Under the pieces are notes generated by a model. It saw only the letters and a list, made by a program, of their open reading frames with translations. It did no database searches and had not been told where the DNA came from. DNA of 43,000 bases from Mesobacillus jeotgali. GTDB lineage: Bacteria > Bacillota > Bacilli > Bacillales > Cytobacillaceae. Each line of letters begins with the position of its first letter. The stretch's first letter is position 1. The stretch is taken from positions 5,001 to 48,000 of the forward strand of contig NZ_CP025025.1 of assembly GCF_002874535.1 (NCBI RefSeq). Direction: 5' to 3'. Shown here piece by piece: positions 32,973 to 41,025 of the stretch. The translations under genes were made by a program, and so were the position numbers.

Positions 32973-34190
32973 ATGAAAAAATATTTCCAAAAGTTCAAAG
33001 AAATTTGGAAGCTCATCGTTTTACTGTTATTGATCTTGATCACGTTTTCCTATGCGATGTTCCAGGGAGGATTTGTCAGCTGGTTCCTGTTTTACAGCTT
33101 TTTGCCATTTGCTCTTTACGCCCTTGGTCTCGCTTTTTATTCCATCAAGGATATCAAGGCGGAAAGGGTATTTACGAAACAGGAATATAACGCTGGCGAG
33201 AAGTTCAAGGCTAGCATTGTGCTTGAAAGGAAACTGGGATTCCCGCTGTTTTATGCGATTGGGGAAGAAGAGGCCGGTGATACACTTACGGGGAACAGGG
33301 ATTTACAAAAGGCGAAAACGATGTTGTTTCCTGGATTCAACCGGGTATTCGGTTTTGACTATTCGATTGAAAACCTTCCTCGAGGTGAGCATACATTAAT
33401 GGGCATCAAGTTGAAAACAGGGGACCCGCTTGGATTAATTGAAAAAGAAAAGGTATTGCCAGTTGAAACCAAGATCCTGGTTTATCCTGCTTATCAGGAT
33501 ATGGTTTATAGGCCGGTTGCCCATCATTTTGACCAGGGGATGACCGCCTCAAAGGAGCGAGTCCAGCGTGATACATCGATGGCAATCGGTGTCCGTGAAT
33601 ACCAGCCGGGAGACCGCTTTTCGTGGATCAACTGGAAGGCTACTGCAAGGCGGAATGATATTATGACGAAGGAATTCGAACAGAGGCAGTCACATGATGT
33701 GGTCATTTTAATGGATTGTGCCCCTGAACCTCGTTTTGAAGTCGTCGTTTCTTTCACAGCTTCGGTTATCAGGGCAATTTTACGAAAAGGCGCACAGGTA
33801 GGCTTATTGACATTAAGCGCTGAACGCAAGGCGTTTCCGGCACGCGGCGGGGAAGCCCACCAGCAACAGCTTCTCCATCACCTTGCTAAAATTCAGGATG
33901 GGAGCCCCGTCCCGTTTGACCGGGTTCTTGAGGCGGAGAGCTTTTTAGCGCAGCAGAACAATTCAATTATGCTGATTACCGCCCAACTGACGAAAGAGTT
34001 GATTGAAAAAGCTGCCTTCTATAATCAAAGAAACGCATCGGTGAGCATCTTCCTGATTAAAAATGGCCAGGAATCCCCGACAAAAACGGAGAAGAATTTA
34101 AGAGCCTCGGCAAATGCCAGGGGAATCCGGCTAGTCATGGTACATGATGGCCAGTTCGCGGAAGCCTTCTCGGAGGTGAATAAAGGTTGA
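32973..34190 (+). CDS. yeaD: DUF58 domain membrane protein (YeaD-like)
   Basis: This 405-residue protein has two N-terminal membrane helices (about 12-30 and 33-52). A predicted beta domain follows, then the DUF58 core with the hallmark VREYQPGDRFSWINWK. A von Willebrand A-like fold comes after it, with VILMDCAPE as the first metal-site strand. It starts 1 nt after the moxR stop and overlaps the next gene by 4 nt. Function is unknown beyond partnership with MoxR ATPases. Confidence 0.92.
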   Translation: MKKYFQKFKEIWKLIVLLLLILITFSYAMFQGGFVSWFLFYSFLPFALYALGLAFYSIKDIKAERVFTKQEYNAGEKFKASIVLERKLGFPLFYAIGEEEAGDTLTGNRDLQKAKTMLFPGFNRVFGFDYSIENLPRGEHTLMGIKLKTGDPLGLIEKEKVLPVETKILVYPAYQDMVYRPVAHHFDQGMTASKERVQRDTSMAIGVREYQPGDRFSWINWKATARRNDIMTKEFEQRQSHDVVILMDCAPEPRFEVVVSFTASVIRAILRKGAQVGLLTLSAERKAFPARGGEAHQQQLLHHLAKIQDGSPVPFDRVLEAESFLAQQNNSIMLITAQLTKELIEKAAFYNQRNASVSIFLIKNGQESPTKTEKNLRASANARGIRLVMVHDGQFAEAFSEVNKG

Positions 34191-36403
34191 GGATCGATAA
34201 ATCCAAAAAAGACGTCACTTTCTTTTTACTGTATATTTTCAGCTTTTTACTGCTATGGGAGTGGCTGCGGCCATTGGAGGAATTGACAGATACTGGCCAC
34301 TTAGGTGTTTTTCTTGGTTTTGTGTTTGTCTCACTGATGATGTCTTACTTCAATATGCCAATTTTGCCGTCTGCTCTCTTAAAAATCATCATCGTCCTTT
34401 ATTCCATTCACTTTATGTATTTTGAAGGAACATTTTTCAGCCTGGAATGGTTTGGGCAACTGATCAATGAGGTAATCGCCAATTCAGTGGTTATCGTCAA
34501 TGCCGAATGGACTGAAATTTCGAATGTGTTTCGTACATTGTTGTTCTTTACATTGCTTTGGCTGATGGCATACTTGATACAATATTGGCTGATCAACAGG
34601 AAACAAATTTTCGTGTTTTTCTTCATGACGCTGGTTTATATCACGGTGCTGGATACATTCAGTCCTTATGAAGCCGACGCGGCAATTGTCCGGACAGTCA
34701 TTGCGGGTTTTGCTGTGATGGGAATACTGGCCTATTACCGGATTGCCGATAAGGAAGTAGTGAAGAAGAACCTCGAAAGTGCGAAGAAATGGATGATACC
34801 TCTTGTCGCCATGATCGTCTTGAGTGTGGGAATTGGCTATGCAGCTCCAAAGGCTGATCCGATCTGGCCGGACCCTGTCCCGTTCATTACCTCGTATAAT
34901 GAGGATTCAGGCGATGGCAAAGGCGGCGTAAAAAAAGTCGGCTACGGAACGGATGATTCTGCTCTCGGAGGACCATTCATCGGAGACGACAGGGTTGTTT
35001 TCACCGCTGAAGCAGATGGACGCCATTACTGGCGGATTGAGACAAAGGATGTTTATACGGGCAAAGGGTGGATCACGGACAAAGGCACAGCCATGCCGGT
35101 AGAATTTCTACCAGAGCAAAACATTCCGATGCAGCCTTTTGAAGAGGAAGTTAAAACGGAACAGCGTACGAGCAGGGTCACTCCGAAGATTGGGTATCCG
35201 CACCTTGTTTATCCGCTCGGCGTGACACAAGTGGAAGCATCTGCAGGTAACTCCACCCTCCAATTCAGTCTTGATCCAACAACAGAAAAAATCACGTCAA
35301 AGGCTGATGGACAAGAGGGTTCAATTGGGCCATACTCACTTAACTTTGACCACCCTGTGTACAGTGTGGAAAAGCTTAAGGCAGCCGGACCTGAAGAGCT
35401 GGCAGAAGAGTTTGCCTTCGTCTCGAAATACACACAGGTACCAGAAGAGCTTCCAGAGCGGGTAGTGGAGCTTGCTGAGAAAATAACGAAAGACAAAGTG
35501 ACCTGGCTTGAAAAAGCGCAGGCGATTGAGAAGTACTTCCGCTCAAACGAATTTGTATATGATCAAACGCTTGTTGCTGTCCCGGAAGAGAATCAGGATT
35601 ATGTCGATCAATTCCTGTTTGAAACTAAGCGTGGCTATTGCGACAACTTCTCGACATCGATGGTTGTCATGATGCGTTCGGTTGGCATTCCGGCGCGCTG
35701 GGTAAAGGGCTACACTGAAGGCGAATATATCGATACACTCGGGAATGGACGCCGCCTTTATGAGGTCACAAACAACAACGCCCACTCCTGGGTAGAGGGA
35801 TATTTCCCTGGTGTCGGCTGGGTACCGTTTGAGCCGACGCAAGGCTTTTCAAACAACGTTCAATTTGAGTATGACAATAAAGACGACTCACAAACTCAGA
35901 CGGGACAAGAAGAAGAGGAAGGTACAACACCTGCTGCTCCTGAAAAACCTGAAATGCCAGAAGAGCAGGCACAGGTTGACACGACAAAGGGTTCTTTTTC
36001 CGAAGGCGTGAAAAATGCAGGAGCATTCCTGAAGGATAACCTGATGAAAATATTCCTGACATTACTCGTAATGGCTGTGTTCGCAGCGATCATGTATAGA
36101 TTGAGAGGAAGGTGGCTTCCTGTCCTGTATATCCTTCTCTATAAGTATAAAAAGCAAAACAAGTACATGGAGAAAGCTTATATTGCCCTATTGATGCAGT
36201 TGGAGAGATACGGGCTTAAGAGAGAGAAAGGCCAAACACTGCGCGACTATGCAAATTATGTGGACTCATTCTTCTCGACAAACGAGATGCGCTGGCTCAC
36301 AGAAAAATATGAAGAGTATTTATACCGCGGCGATAAGGATGAAGAAATGTGGCAGAATGCGAAAAAGTATTGGGAGTTCATGATTAGGAAAGTTAGTGCT
36401 TGA
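34187..36403 (+). CDS. yebA: transglutaminase-like membrane protein (YebA-like)
   Basis: This 738-residue protein has six or so N-terminal helices (to about residue 220). An extracytoplasmic region follows containing a transglutaminase/protease-like core with Cys485 (RGYCDNFST), His533 (NNAHSWVEGYF) and an acidic third position at Glu549 (FEPT, where Asp is common). Another membrane helix lies around 635-655, and a cytoplasmic DUF4129-like tail closes the protein. The start is TTG at 34187, overlapping the DUF58 stop, with GGAGGTG 9 nt upstream. It completes the moxR operon. Its stop overlaps the -35 region of the guaA promoter. Substrate unknown. Confidence 0.92.
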   Translation: MRIDKSKKDVTFFLLYIFSFLLLWEWLRPLEELTDTGHLGVFLGFVFVSLMMSYFNMPILPSALLKIIIVLYSIHFMYFEGTFFSLEWFGQLINEVIANSVVIVNAEWTEISNVFRTLLFFTLLWLMAYLIQYWLINRKQIFVFFFMTLVYITVLDTFSPYEADAAIVRTVIAGFAVMGILAYYRIADKEVVKKNLESAKKWMIPLVAMIVLSVGIGYAAPKADPIWPDPVPFITSYNEDSGDGKGGVKKVGYGTDDSALGGPFIGDDRVVFTAEADGRHYWRIETKDVYTGKGWITDKGTAMPVEFLPEQNIPMQPFEEEVKTEQRTSRVTPKIGYPHLVYPLGVTQVEASAGNSTLQFSLDPTTEKITSKADGQEGSIGPYSLNFDHPVYSVEKLKAAGPEELAEEFAFVSKYTQVPEELPERVVELAEKITKDKVTWLEKAQAIEKYFRSNEFVYDQTLVAVPEENQDYVDQFLFETKRGYCDNFSTSMVVMMRSVGIPARWVKGYTEGEYIDTLGNGRRLYEVTNNNAHSWVEGYFPGVGWVPFEPTQGFSNNVQFEYDNKDDSQTQTGQEEEEGTTPAAPEKPEMPEEQAQVDTTKGSFSEGVKNAGAFLKDNLMKIFLTLLVMAVFAAIMYRLRGRWLPVLYILLYKYKKQNKYMEKAYIALLMQLERYGLKREKGQTLRDYANYVDSFFSTNEMRWLTEKYEEYLYRGDKDEEMWQNAKKYWEFMIRKVSA

Positions 36404-36429
36404 CCGCTAAAATATTATACTGATACAAT
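36400..36429 (+). promoter_or_regulatory. SigA promoter of guaA
   Basis: TTGACC (36400-36405), 18-bp spacer, extended TGATACAAT with -10 TACAAT (36424-36429). It lies just before the riboswitch. Confidence 0.7.
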
Positions 36430-36451
36430 GTTTGCAACTATATAGAAACAA

Positions 36452-36522
36452 CCTTCATATATCCTCGATAATATGGTTCGAAAGTATCTACCAAATCACC
36501 TTAAATGATTTGACTATGAAGG
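36452..36522 (+). promoter_or_regulatory. guanine-type purine riboswitch aptamer of guaA
   Basis: P1 is CCTTCATA (36452-36459) with TATGAAGG (36515-36522). The three-way junction keeps ATATGG in loop 2 and TCTACC in J2/3. The specificity base before the P1 3' strand is C (36514, in GACTATG), so guanine or hypoxanthine is the expected ligand, not adenine. Loop 3 reads CCTTAAA instead of the usual CCGTAAA, and J2/3 has GTATCTACC instead of GTTTCTACC. Confidence 0.93.
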
Positions 36523-36546
36523 CAGGCTTCTTTTTGTTCGTATCGG

Positions 36547-36598
36547 GCTGGAATCCTGCTTTCCTTTTATTTGATGGGGGCAGGATTCTGGCTTTTTT
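36547..36598 (+). terminator. riboswitch-controlled terminator before guaA
   Basis: GCTGGAATCCTGC / GCAGGATTCTGGC, 13 bp with two G-U pairs, followed by six T. It is the off-state expression platform of the guaA riboswitch. Confidence 0.9.
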
Positions 36599-36679
36599 AA
36601 TGGGCAAAAACGCAGATATGGGCATATTAACTACATACGATTCCAATTCCGCGTTCTATTTTTAAAATGAGGTGACTTT

Positions 36680-38227
36680 ATGAAAACCGAGCTGCAAGAC
36701 CAGGAAAAGATTATTGTATTAGACTTTGGCAGCCAGTATAACCAGCTGATCACGAGAAGGATCAGGGAATTTGGCGTCTACAGCGAGCTTCATCCACACA
36801 CCATCACGGCAGCGGAAATCAAGGAAATGAATCCTAAGGGCATCATTTTCTCAGGCGGACCGAACTCTGTCTATGATGAGGGAGCCTTCCGCTGTGATGA
36901 AGAGATTTTCGAGCTGGGCTTGCCTATTCTGGGCATCTGCTACGGAATGCAGCTGATGACGATGCATTTCGGCGGCAAGGTCGAGAAAGCTAAGAACCGT
37001 GAATATGGAAAAGCTTTGTTGACTCTTCATAACCAGAACAGATTATTTGAAGGAACACCGGGTGAGCAGGTTGTTTGGATGAGCCATGGAGACCTTGTCA
37101 CTATGTCACCTCCGGGATTCACGGTGGACGGCATCAACCCTTCATGTCCAATTGCGGCAATGAGTGATGAAAGCCGCAAGCTATATGCGGTCCAATTCCA
37201 TCCGGAAGTACGCCATTCGATTTACGGAAATGACCTTTTGAAAAACTTCGTCTTCAAAGTTTGCGAATGCGAAGGCAACTGGTCGATGGAAAACTTCATC
37301 GAAATTGAAATCGAGAAAATCCGCCAGTTGGTCGGTGACAAGAAAGTTCTTTGTGCACTCAGCGGGGGAGTGGATTCCTCGGTGGTCGCAGTACTGATTC
37401 ACAAAGCGATCGGTGACCAGCTCACTTGCATCTTCGTCGATCACGGTTTATTGCGAAAAGATGAAGCGGAAGGCGTCATGAAAAATTTAGCTGACGGCTT
37501 CAATATGAATGTCATTAAAGTCGATGCGAAGGACCGTTTTCTCAGCAAGCTGGAGGGAGTTTCCGACCCTGAGCAGAAGCGTAAAATCATTGGTAATGAG
37601 TTCATCTATGTGTTTGACGATGAAGCCGAAAAACTGGAAGGCATTGAGTTCCTGGCACAGGGAACATTGTATACCGATATTATCGAAAGCGGTACGGCGA
37701 CAGCACAGACAATCAAATCCCACCATAATGTTGGCGGACTTCCTGAAGATATGCAGTTCAAATTGATCGAGCCATTGAATACCTTATTCAAGGATGAAGT
37801 CCGTGCGCTTGGCACTGAACTTGGCATGCCTGATGAAATCGTCTGGCGCCAGCCATTCCCGGGACCAGGACTTGGCATTCGTGTGCTTGGAGCGATTTCC
37901 GAAGAAAAATTGGAGATTGTTCGTGAATCAGATGCAATCCTCCGCGATGAAATCAAGAAAGCCGGTCTTGATCGTGAAATCTGGCAGTACTTTACTGTCC
38001 TGCCTGACATCCGCAGTGTCGGTGTCATGGGAGATGCGAGAACATATGATTACACAATCGGAATCCGTGCGGTAACGTCAATTGATGGAATGACTTCGGA
38101 TTGGGCCAGGATTCCGTGGGACGTCCTCGAGGTCATCTCAACAAGGATCGTCAATGAAGTAGACCACGTAAACCGAGTTGTCTATGATATTACGAGCAAA
38201 CCCCCTGCAACGATTGAATGGGAGTAA
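36680..38227 (+). CDS. guaA: GMP synthase (glutamine-hydrolysing)
   Basis: GuaA converts XMP to GMP with ATP and glutamine. The N-terminal glutaminase domain has the nucleophile Cys87 (GICYGMQ) with His174 and Glu176 (QFHPEV). The synthetase domain has the PP-loop LSGGVDSS (227-234), and the C-terminal dimer domain ends [13 protein letters not shown], the family's invariant tail. The length of 515 residues is normal. GAGGTGA precedes the ATG. Expression is expected to fall when guanine is plentiful, through the upstream riboswitch. Confidence 0.98.
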   Translation: MKTELQDQEKIIVLDFGSQYNQLITRRIREFGVYSELHPHTITAAEIKEMNPKGIIFSGGPNSVYDEGAFRCDEEIFELGLPILGICYGMQLMTMHFGGKVEKAKNREYGKALLTLHNQNRLFEGTPGEQVVWMSHGDLVTMSPPGFTVDGINPSCPIAAMSDESRKLYAVQFHPEVRHSIYGNDLLKNFVFKVCECEGNWSMENFIEIEIEKIRQLVGDKKVLCALSGGVDSSVVAVLIHKAIGDQLTCIFVDHGLLRKDEAEGVMKNLADGFNMNVIKVDAKDRFLSKLEGVSDPEQKRKIIGNEFIYVFDDEAEKLEGIEFLAQGTLYTDIIESGTATAQTIKSHHNVGGLPEDMQFKLIEPLNTLFKDEVRALGTELGMPDEIVWRQPFPGPGLGIRVLGAISEEKLEIVRESDAILRDEIKKAGLDREIWQYFTVLPDIRSVGVMGDARTYDYTIGIRAVTSIDGMTSDWARIPWDVLEVISTRIVNEVDHVNRVVYDITSKPPATIEWE

Positions 38228-38241
38228 AATACGAACGATTT

Positions 38242-38272
38242 AAAAACGAACATGAAAAATGTTCGTTTTTTT
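38242..38272 (+). terminator. guaA terminator
   Basis: AAAAACGAACAT / ATGTTCGTTTTT with a 5-nt loop and extra T. The pbuG promoter begins immediately after it. Confidence 0.92.
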
Positions 38273-38273
38273 A

Positions 38274-38302
38274 TTGACTAGGGGCAAAAGTCCTGATAGA
38301 AT
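38274..38302 (+). promoter_or_regulatory. SigA promoter of pbuG
   Basis: TTGACT (38274-38279), 17-bp spacer, extended TGATAGAAT with -10 TAGAAT (38297-38302). Confidence 0.85.
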
Positions 38303-38330
38303 GAAACTGAACTTAATAATTTGTCATAAT

Positions 38331-38401
38331 TCGTCGTATAATCTTGGGGATATGGCCCAAAAGTTTCTACCGAGCTACCGTAAATGGCTTGACTACGAGG
38401 T
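38331..38401 (+). promoter_or_regulatory. guanine-type purine riboswitch aptamer of pbuG
   Basis: P1 is formed by TCGTA (38334-38338) and TACGA (38394-38398). P2 is TTGGG/CCCAA with loop GATATGG, J2/3 is GTTTCTACC, and loop 3 is CCGTAAA, all canonical. The specificity base is C (38393, in GACTACG), so the ligand class is guanine/hypoxanthine. Confidence 0.96.
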
Positions 38402-38465
38402 ATAGAATTCATGGCTGGCAAACTATCAATCTATTGCCGCCATACTTCCTTATATGCCTTCAGTC

Positions 38466-38497
38466 AACGCCCGGTAACCCGAGGCGTTTTCTTTTTG
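38466..38497 (+). terminator. riboswitch-controlled terminator before pbuG
   Basis: AACGCC / GGCGTT with inner CGG/CCG pairing, followed by TTTTCTTTTT. It is the off-state expression platform of the pbuG riboswitch. Confidence 0.85.
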
Positions 38498-38534
38498 GTC
38501 TTATTTCCTGAATACTATTCAGGGGGAAATGAAA

Positions 38535-39866
38535 ATGAAGAAGTATTTTGAGTTTGAGAAGCTTGGCACGAACTATCGCCGCGAATTCATTGGCGGGATG
38601 ACTACGTTCCTAGCCATGGCGTACATCCTTATCGTGAATCCCAATATCCTTACATTGGCAGACGTACAGGACCTGCCGGAATCATTGAGGATGGATACTG
38701 GTGCTGTCTTCGTTGCGACAGCGCTTGCAGCGGCAGTCGGTTCCATCATCATGGGCCTTATTGGTAAATACCCGATCTCCCTTGCTCCGGGAATGGGCTT
38801 GAACGCATTCTTCGCTTACACGGTTGTTCTAAGCCATGGAGCACCTTGGCAGCATGCACTTGCAGCAGTCTTCATCTCAAGTGTGTTCTTCCTGCTCTTG
38901 ACGATTTCAGGCTGGCGGGAAAAATTGATCAATGCCATCCCGGTTGAACTCAAGCACGCAGTCGGAGCCGGTATTGGTTTGTTCATCACTTTCATCGGTT
39001 TGAAAAATGCAGGAATCATCGTCGATAATCCAGCAACACTAGTAGGGCTAGGAGATTTGACAAACAGCAATACATTGCTTGCGTTGTTTGGTTTATTGAT
39101 TACAGTCATCATGCTGACAAGAGGCATTCACGGTGCGGTATTCTTCGGGATCATCATTTCTGTCATTGTCGGAATGATCTTCAACCTTATTGAAACACCT
39201 GAAAGTGTAGTCGGTGCAGTACCGAGTGTTGCGCCAACCTTCGGCGCAGTATTCAGCGCTTTTGGTGATCCATCTTTCTATACAGCAACAATGCTCGGAA
39301 TCATCCTGACATTCCTGTTTGTTGATTTCTTTGATAACGCAGGAACTCTTGTAGCCGTTGCCAACCAGGCTGGGTTGATGAAAGACAACAAGCTGCCGCG
39401 CGCGGGCCGTGCGCTTTTCGCTGATTCAATTGCTTCTCTTGTTGGTTCGATCTTCGGTACGTCAACGACGACTTCATATATTGAATCATCCGCTGGTGTA
39501 GCATCTGGAGCCAGAAGTGGATTTGCTTCGCTTGTAACGGCTGGATTCTTCCTGTTAGCACTATTCTTTTTCCCGCTGCTCTCAGTCGTTACCTCTGCTG
39601 TAACAGCACCAGCATTGATTATCGTTGGAGTCCTGATGGTTTCTTCTCTTGGTAAAATTGAATGGAACCGATTTGAAATCGCCGTTCCATCATTCCTGAC
39701 AATGATCGCAATGCCGCTGTCATCCAGCATCGCAACAGGGATTGCAGCAGGTTTCATCTTTTACCCAATCACGATGATTGTTAAAGGGAAGTCAAAAGAA
39801 GTACATCCGATTATGTATCTGTTCTTTGTGATTTTCGTGCTTTACTTCGTATTTTTAACAGAATAG
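38535..39866 (+). CDS. pbuG: hypoxanthine/guanine permease PbuG (AzgA-type NCS2 family)
   Basis: This is a proton-coupled purine base importer with about 12 to 14 membrane segments. Signatures are FIGGMTTFLAMAYILIVNP, LAPGMGLNAFFAYTVV, VDFFDNAGTLVAVA and the STTTSYIESSAGVASGARSG loop that forms part of the substrate site in AzgA-type carriers. ATG 38535 is preferred, because AGGGGG is 8 nt upstream of it and only about 2 nt from the in-frame ATG 38529. It gives 443 residues. The guanine riboswitch and the adjacency to guaA agree with purine salvage. Confidence 0.95.
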   Translation: MKKYFEFEKLGTNYRREFIGGMTTFLAMAYILIVNPNILTLADVQDLPESLRMDTGAVFVATALAAAVGSIIMGLIGKYPISLAPGMGLNAFFAYTVVLSHGAPWQHALAAVFISSVFFLLLTISGWREKLINAIPVELKHAVGAGIGLFITFIGLKNAGIIVDNPATLVGLGDLTNSNTLLALFGLLITVIMLTRGIHGAVFFGIIISVIVGMIFNLIETPESVVGAVPSVAPTFGAVFSAFGDPSFYTATMLGIILTFLFVDFFDNAGTLVAVANQAGLMKDNKLPRAGRALFADSIASLVGSIFGTSTTTSYIESSAGVASGARSGFASLVTAGFFLLALFFFPLLSVVTSAVTAPALIIVGVLMVSSLGKIEWNRFEIAVPSFLTMIAMPLSSSIATGIAAGFIFYPITMIVKGKSKEVHPIMYLFFVIFVLYFVFLTE

Positions 39867-39872
39867 TAGACA

Positions 39873-39902
39873 GGGTCAGCCGGCGAGGCTGGCTCTTTTT
39901 TT
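39873..39902 (+). terminator. pbuG terminator
   Basis: GGGTCAGCC / GGCTGGCTC, 9 bp with two G-U pairs and a 5-nt loop, then seven T. Confidence 0.92.
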
Positions 39903-40001
39903 GCCAAAAATTGAGGTGGGTATGAACCATGGTTGAGATTGACTTATAAATCTCCCTTATATACGATATTTCTATAGAACAAGCTGAAACGGGGATACAG
40001 G

Positions 40002-40844
40002 ATGGACCAAATTGTAGTGAAAAAAGGGTTGAACAATAATGTCATGATAGCGGACCACCCCGCTTTCGGGGAAGTCATCCTGATCGGCAAAGGAATCGGG
40101 TTCAACCGGAAAAAGGGAGATTTGATCGAAGAGGGGCAGGCGGAAAAAATGTTTGTCCTCAAAGATGAAAGAGAGCAGGCAAACTACATTAAGCTATTGC
40201 CGTTCGTTGAGAACGATCTGCACGAGGCGATCATATCTTCTATTGAGCTGATCAAAAAGAGAGCAGCTAGCCAATTGAATGAACACATCCATGTCGCGTT
40301 GACGGATCACTTGATGTTCGCTGCGAATCGAATTGCAAATGGGTTGGATTTTAAAAATCCATTTTTAGTCGAAACAAAGACTCTGTATCCGACTGAGTTC
40401 CGGATAGCCCAAGAAGTTGTTCAGCTTCTTAAGGATAAATCAGGGATTGAATTTCCGGATGGTGAAATAGGTTTCATCGCCCTTCATATTCATAGCGCCG
40501 TAATGAATCGAAACTTATCCGATGTGAACAAACACTCGCAGCTTGTGACAAAATTGGTACAAATGATTGAGGAAAACCTGGAAGTCGAAATCGACAAAGA
40601 GGGTATTGATTACACCCGGCTTGTGCGCCATATACGTTTCGCGATTGAAAGGGTTAATAATGGCGAAACAGTTGAGGAACCAGAAAAATTTGCAACCCTC
40701 TTGAAAGAAGAATATCCAGTGTGCTACAATCTTTCGTGGAAACTCATTAAAGTGATGCAGCAGACCTTGAAAAAACAAGTATGCGATGCTGAAGCCGTCT
40801 ACCTGACAATGCATTTGCAAAGGCTTCAGAAAAAAGTTAAATAA
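40002..40844 (+). CDS. glcT: transcriptional antiterminator GlcT (BglG family)
   Basis: GlcT binds the RAT sequence of the ptsG leader and allows transcription into ptsG when glucose is present; when glucose is absent it is inactivated through phosphorylation by the glucose permease EII. The N-terminal RNA-binding domain (about 1-60) has VKKGLNNNVMIA and GKGIGFNRKKGD. Two PRD domains follow, with the paired histidine motifs ALTDHLMFAANRI and GFIALHIHSAVMN (PRD1), and LVRHIRFAIERV and VYLTMHLQRL (PRD2). The 280-residue length is normal. ptsG lies directly downstream, as in B. subtilis. Confidence 0.97.
   Translation: MDQIVVKKGLNNNVMIADHPAFGEVILIGKGIGFNRKKGDLIEEGQAEKMFVLKDEREQANYIKLLPFVENDLHEAIISSIELIKKRAASQLNEHIHVALTDHLMFAANRIANGLDFKNPFLVETKTLYPTEFRIAQEVVQLLKDKSGIEFPDGEIGFIALHIHSAVMNRNLSDVNKHSQLVTKLVQMIEENLEVEIDKEGIDYTRLVRHIRFAIERVNNGETVEEPEKFATLLKEEYPVCYNLSWKLIKVMQQTLKKQVCDAEAVYLTMHLQRLQKKVK
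40815..40843 (+). promoter_or_regulatory. probable ptsG promoter
   Basis: TTGCAA (40815-40820) inside the glcT end, 17-bp spacer, TAAATA (40838-40843). Transcription would start just before the RAT. Confidence 0.5.
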
Positions 40845-40856
40845 GTTATGATTTTT

Positions 40857-40889
40857 TACGTGTTACTGATTCGATCAGGCATGAGTAAA
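40857..40889 (+). promoter_or_regulatory. RAT antiterminator RNA site of ptsG
   Basis: The stretch TACGTGTTACTGATTCGATC followed by AGGCATGAGT agrees with the B. subtilis ptsG RAT as I recall it. Its 3' half is also the left arm of the terminator, so GlcT binding and termination exclude each other. Confidence 0.9.
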
Positions 40890-40966
40890 GAATGTAATTG
40901 AAATGGAGTTTTATGGGTACTATATCCGTATGCTTCTTTTCGCTACATCTTTCTCATGCCTTTTTT
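40877..40966 (+). terminator. conditional ptsG leader terminator
   Basis: AGGCATGAG (40877-40885) pairs with CTCATGCCT (40953-40961). Inner sequence TAAAGAATGTA pairs with TACATCTTT with one bulge, giving a long stem with a large loop. Six T follow. Confidence 0.85.
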
Positions 40967-41025
40967 ATTTGTTTTTTTAATGTTTGTAACCGCTTTAGGA
41001 GAAAAAATTACAGGAGGTATTCCTA

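Noticed and set aside
36432-36665. 77-codon open frame between yebA and guaA
   Set aside because: It runs through the purine riboswitch aptamer and its terminator and has no ribosome binding site.
39278-39757. 159-codon open frame opposite pbuG
   Set aside because: Antisense shadow of the permease gene; no ribosome binding site.
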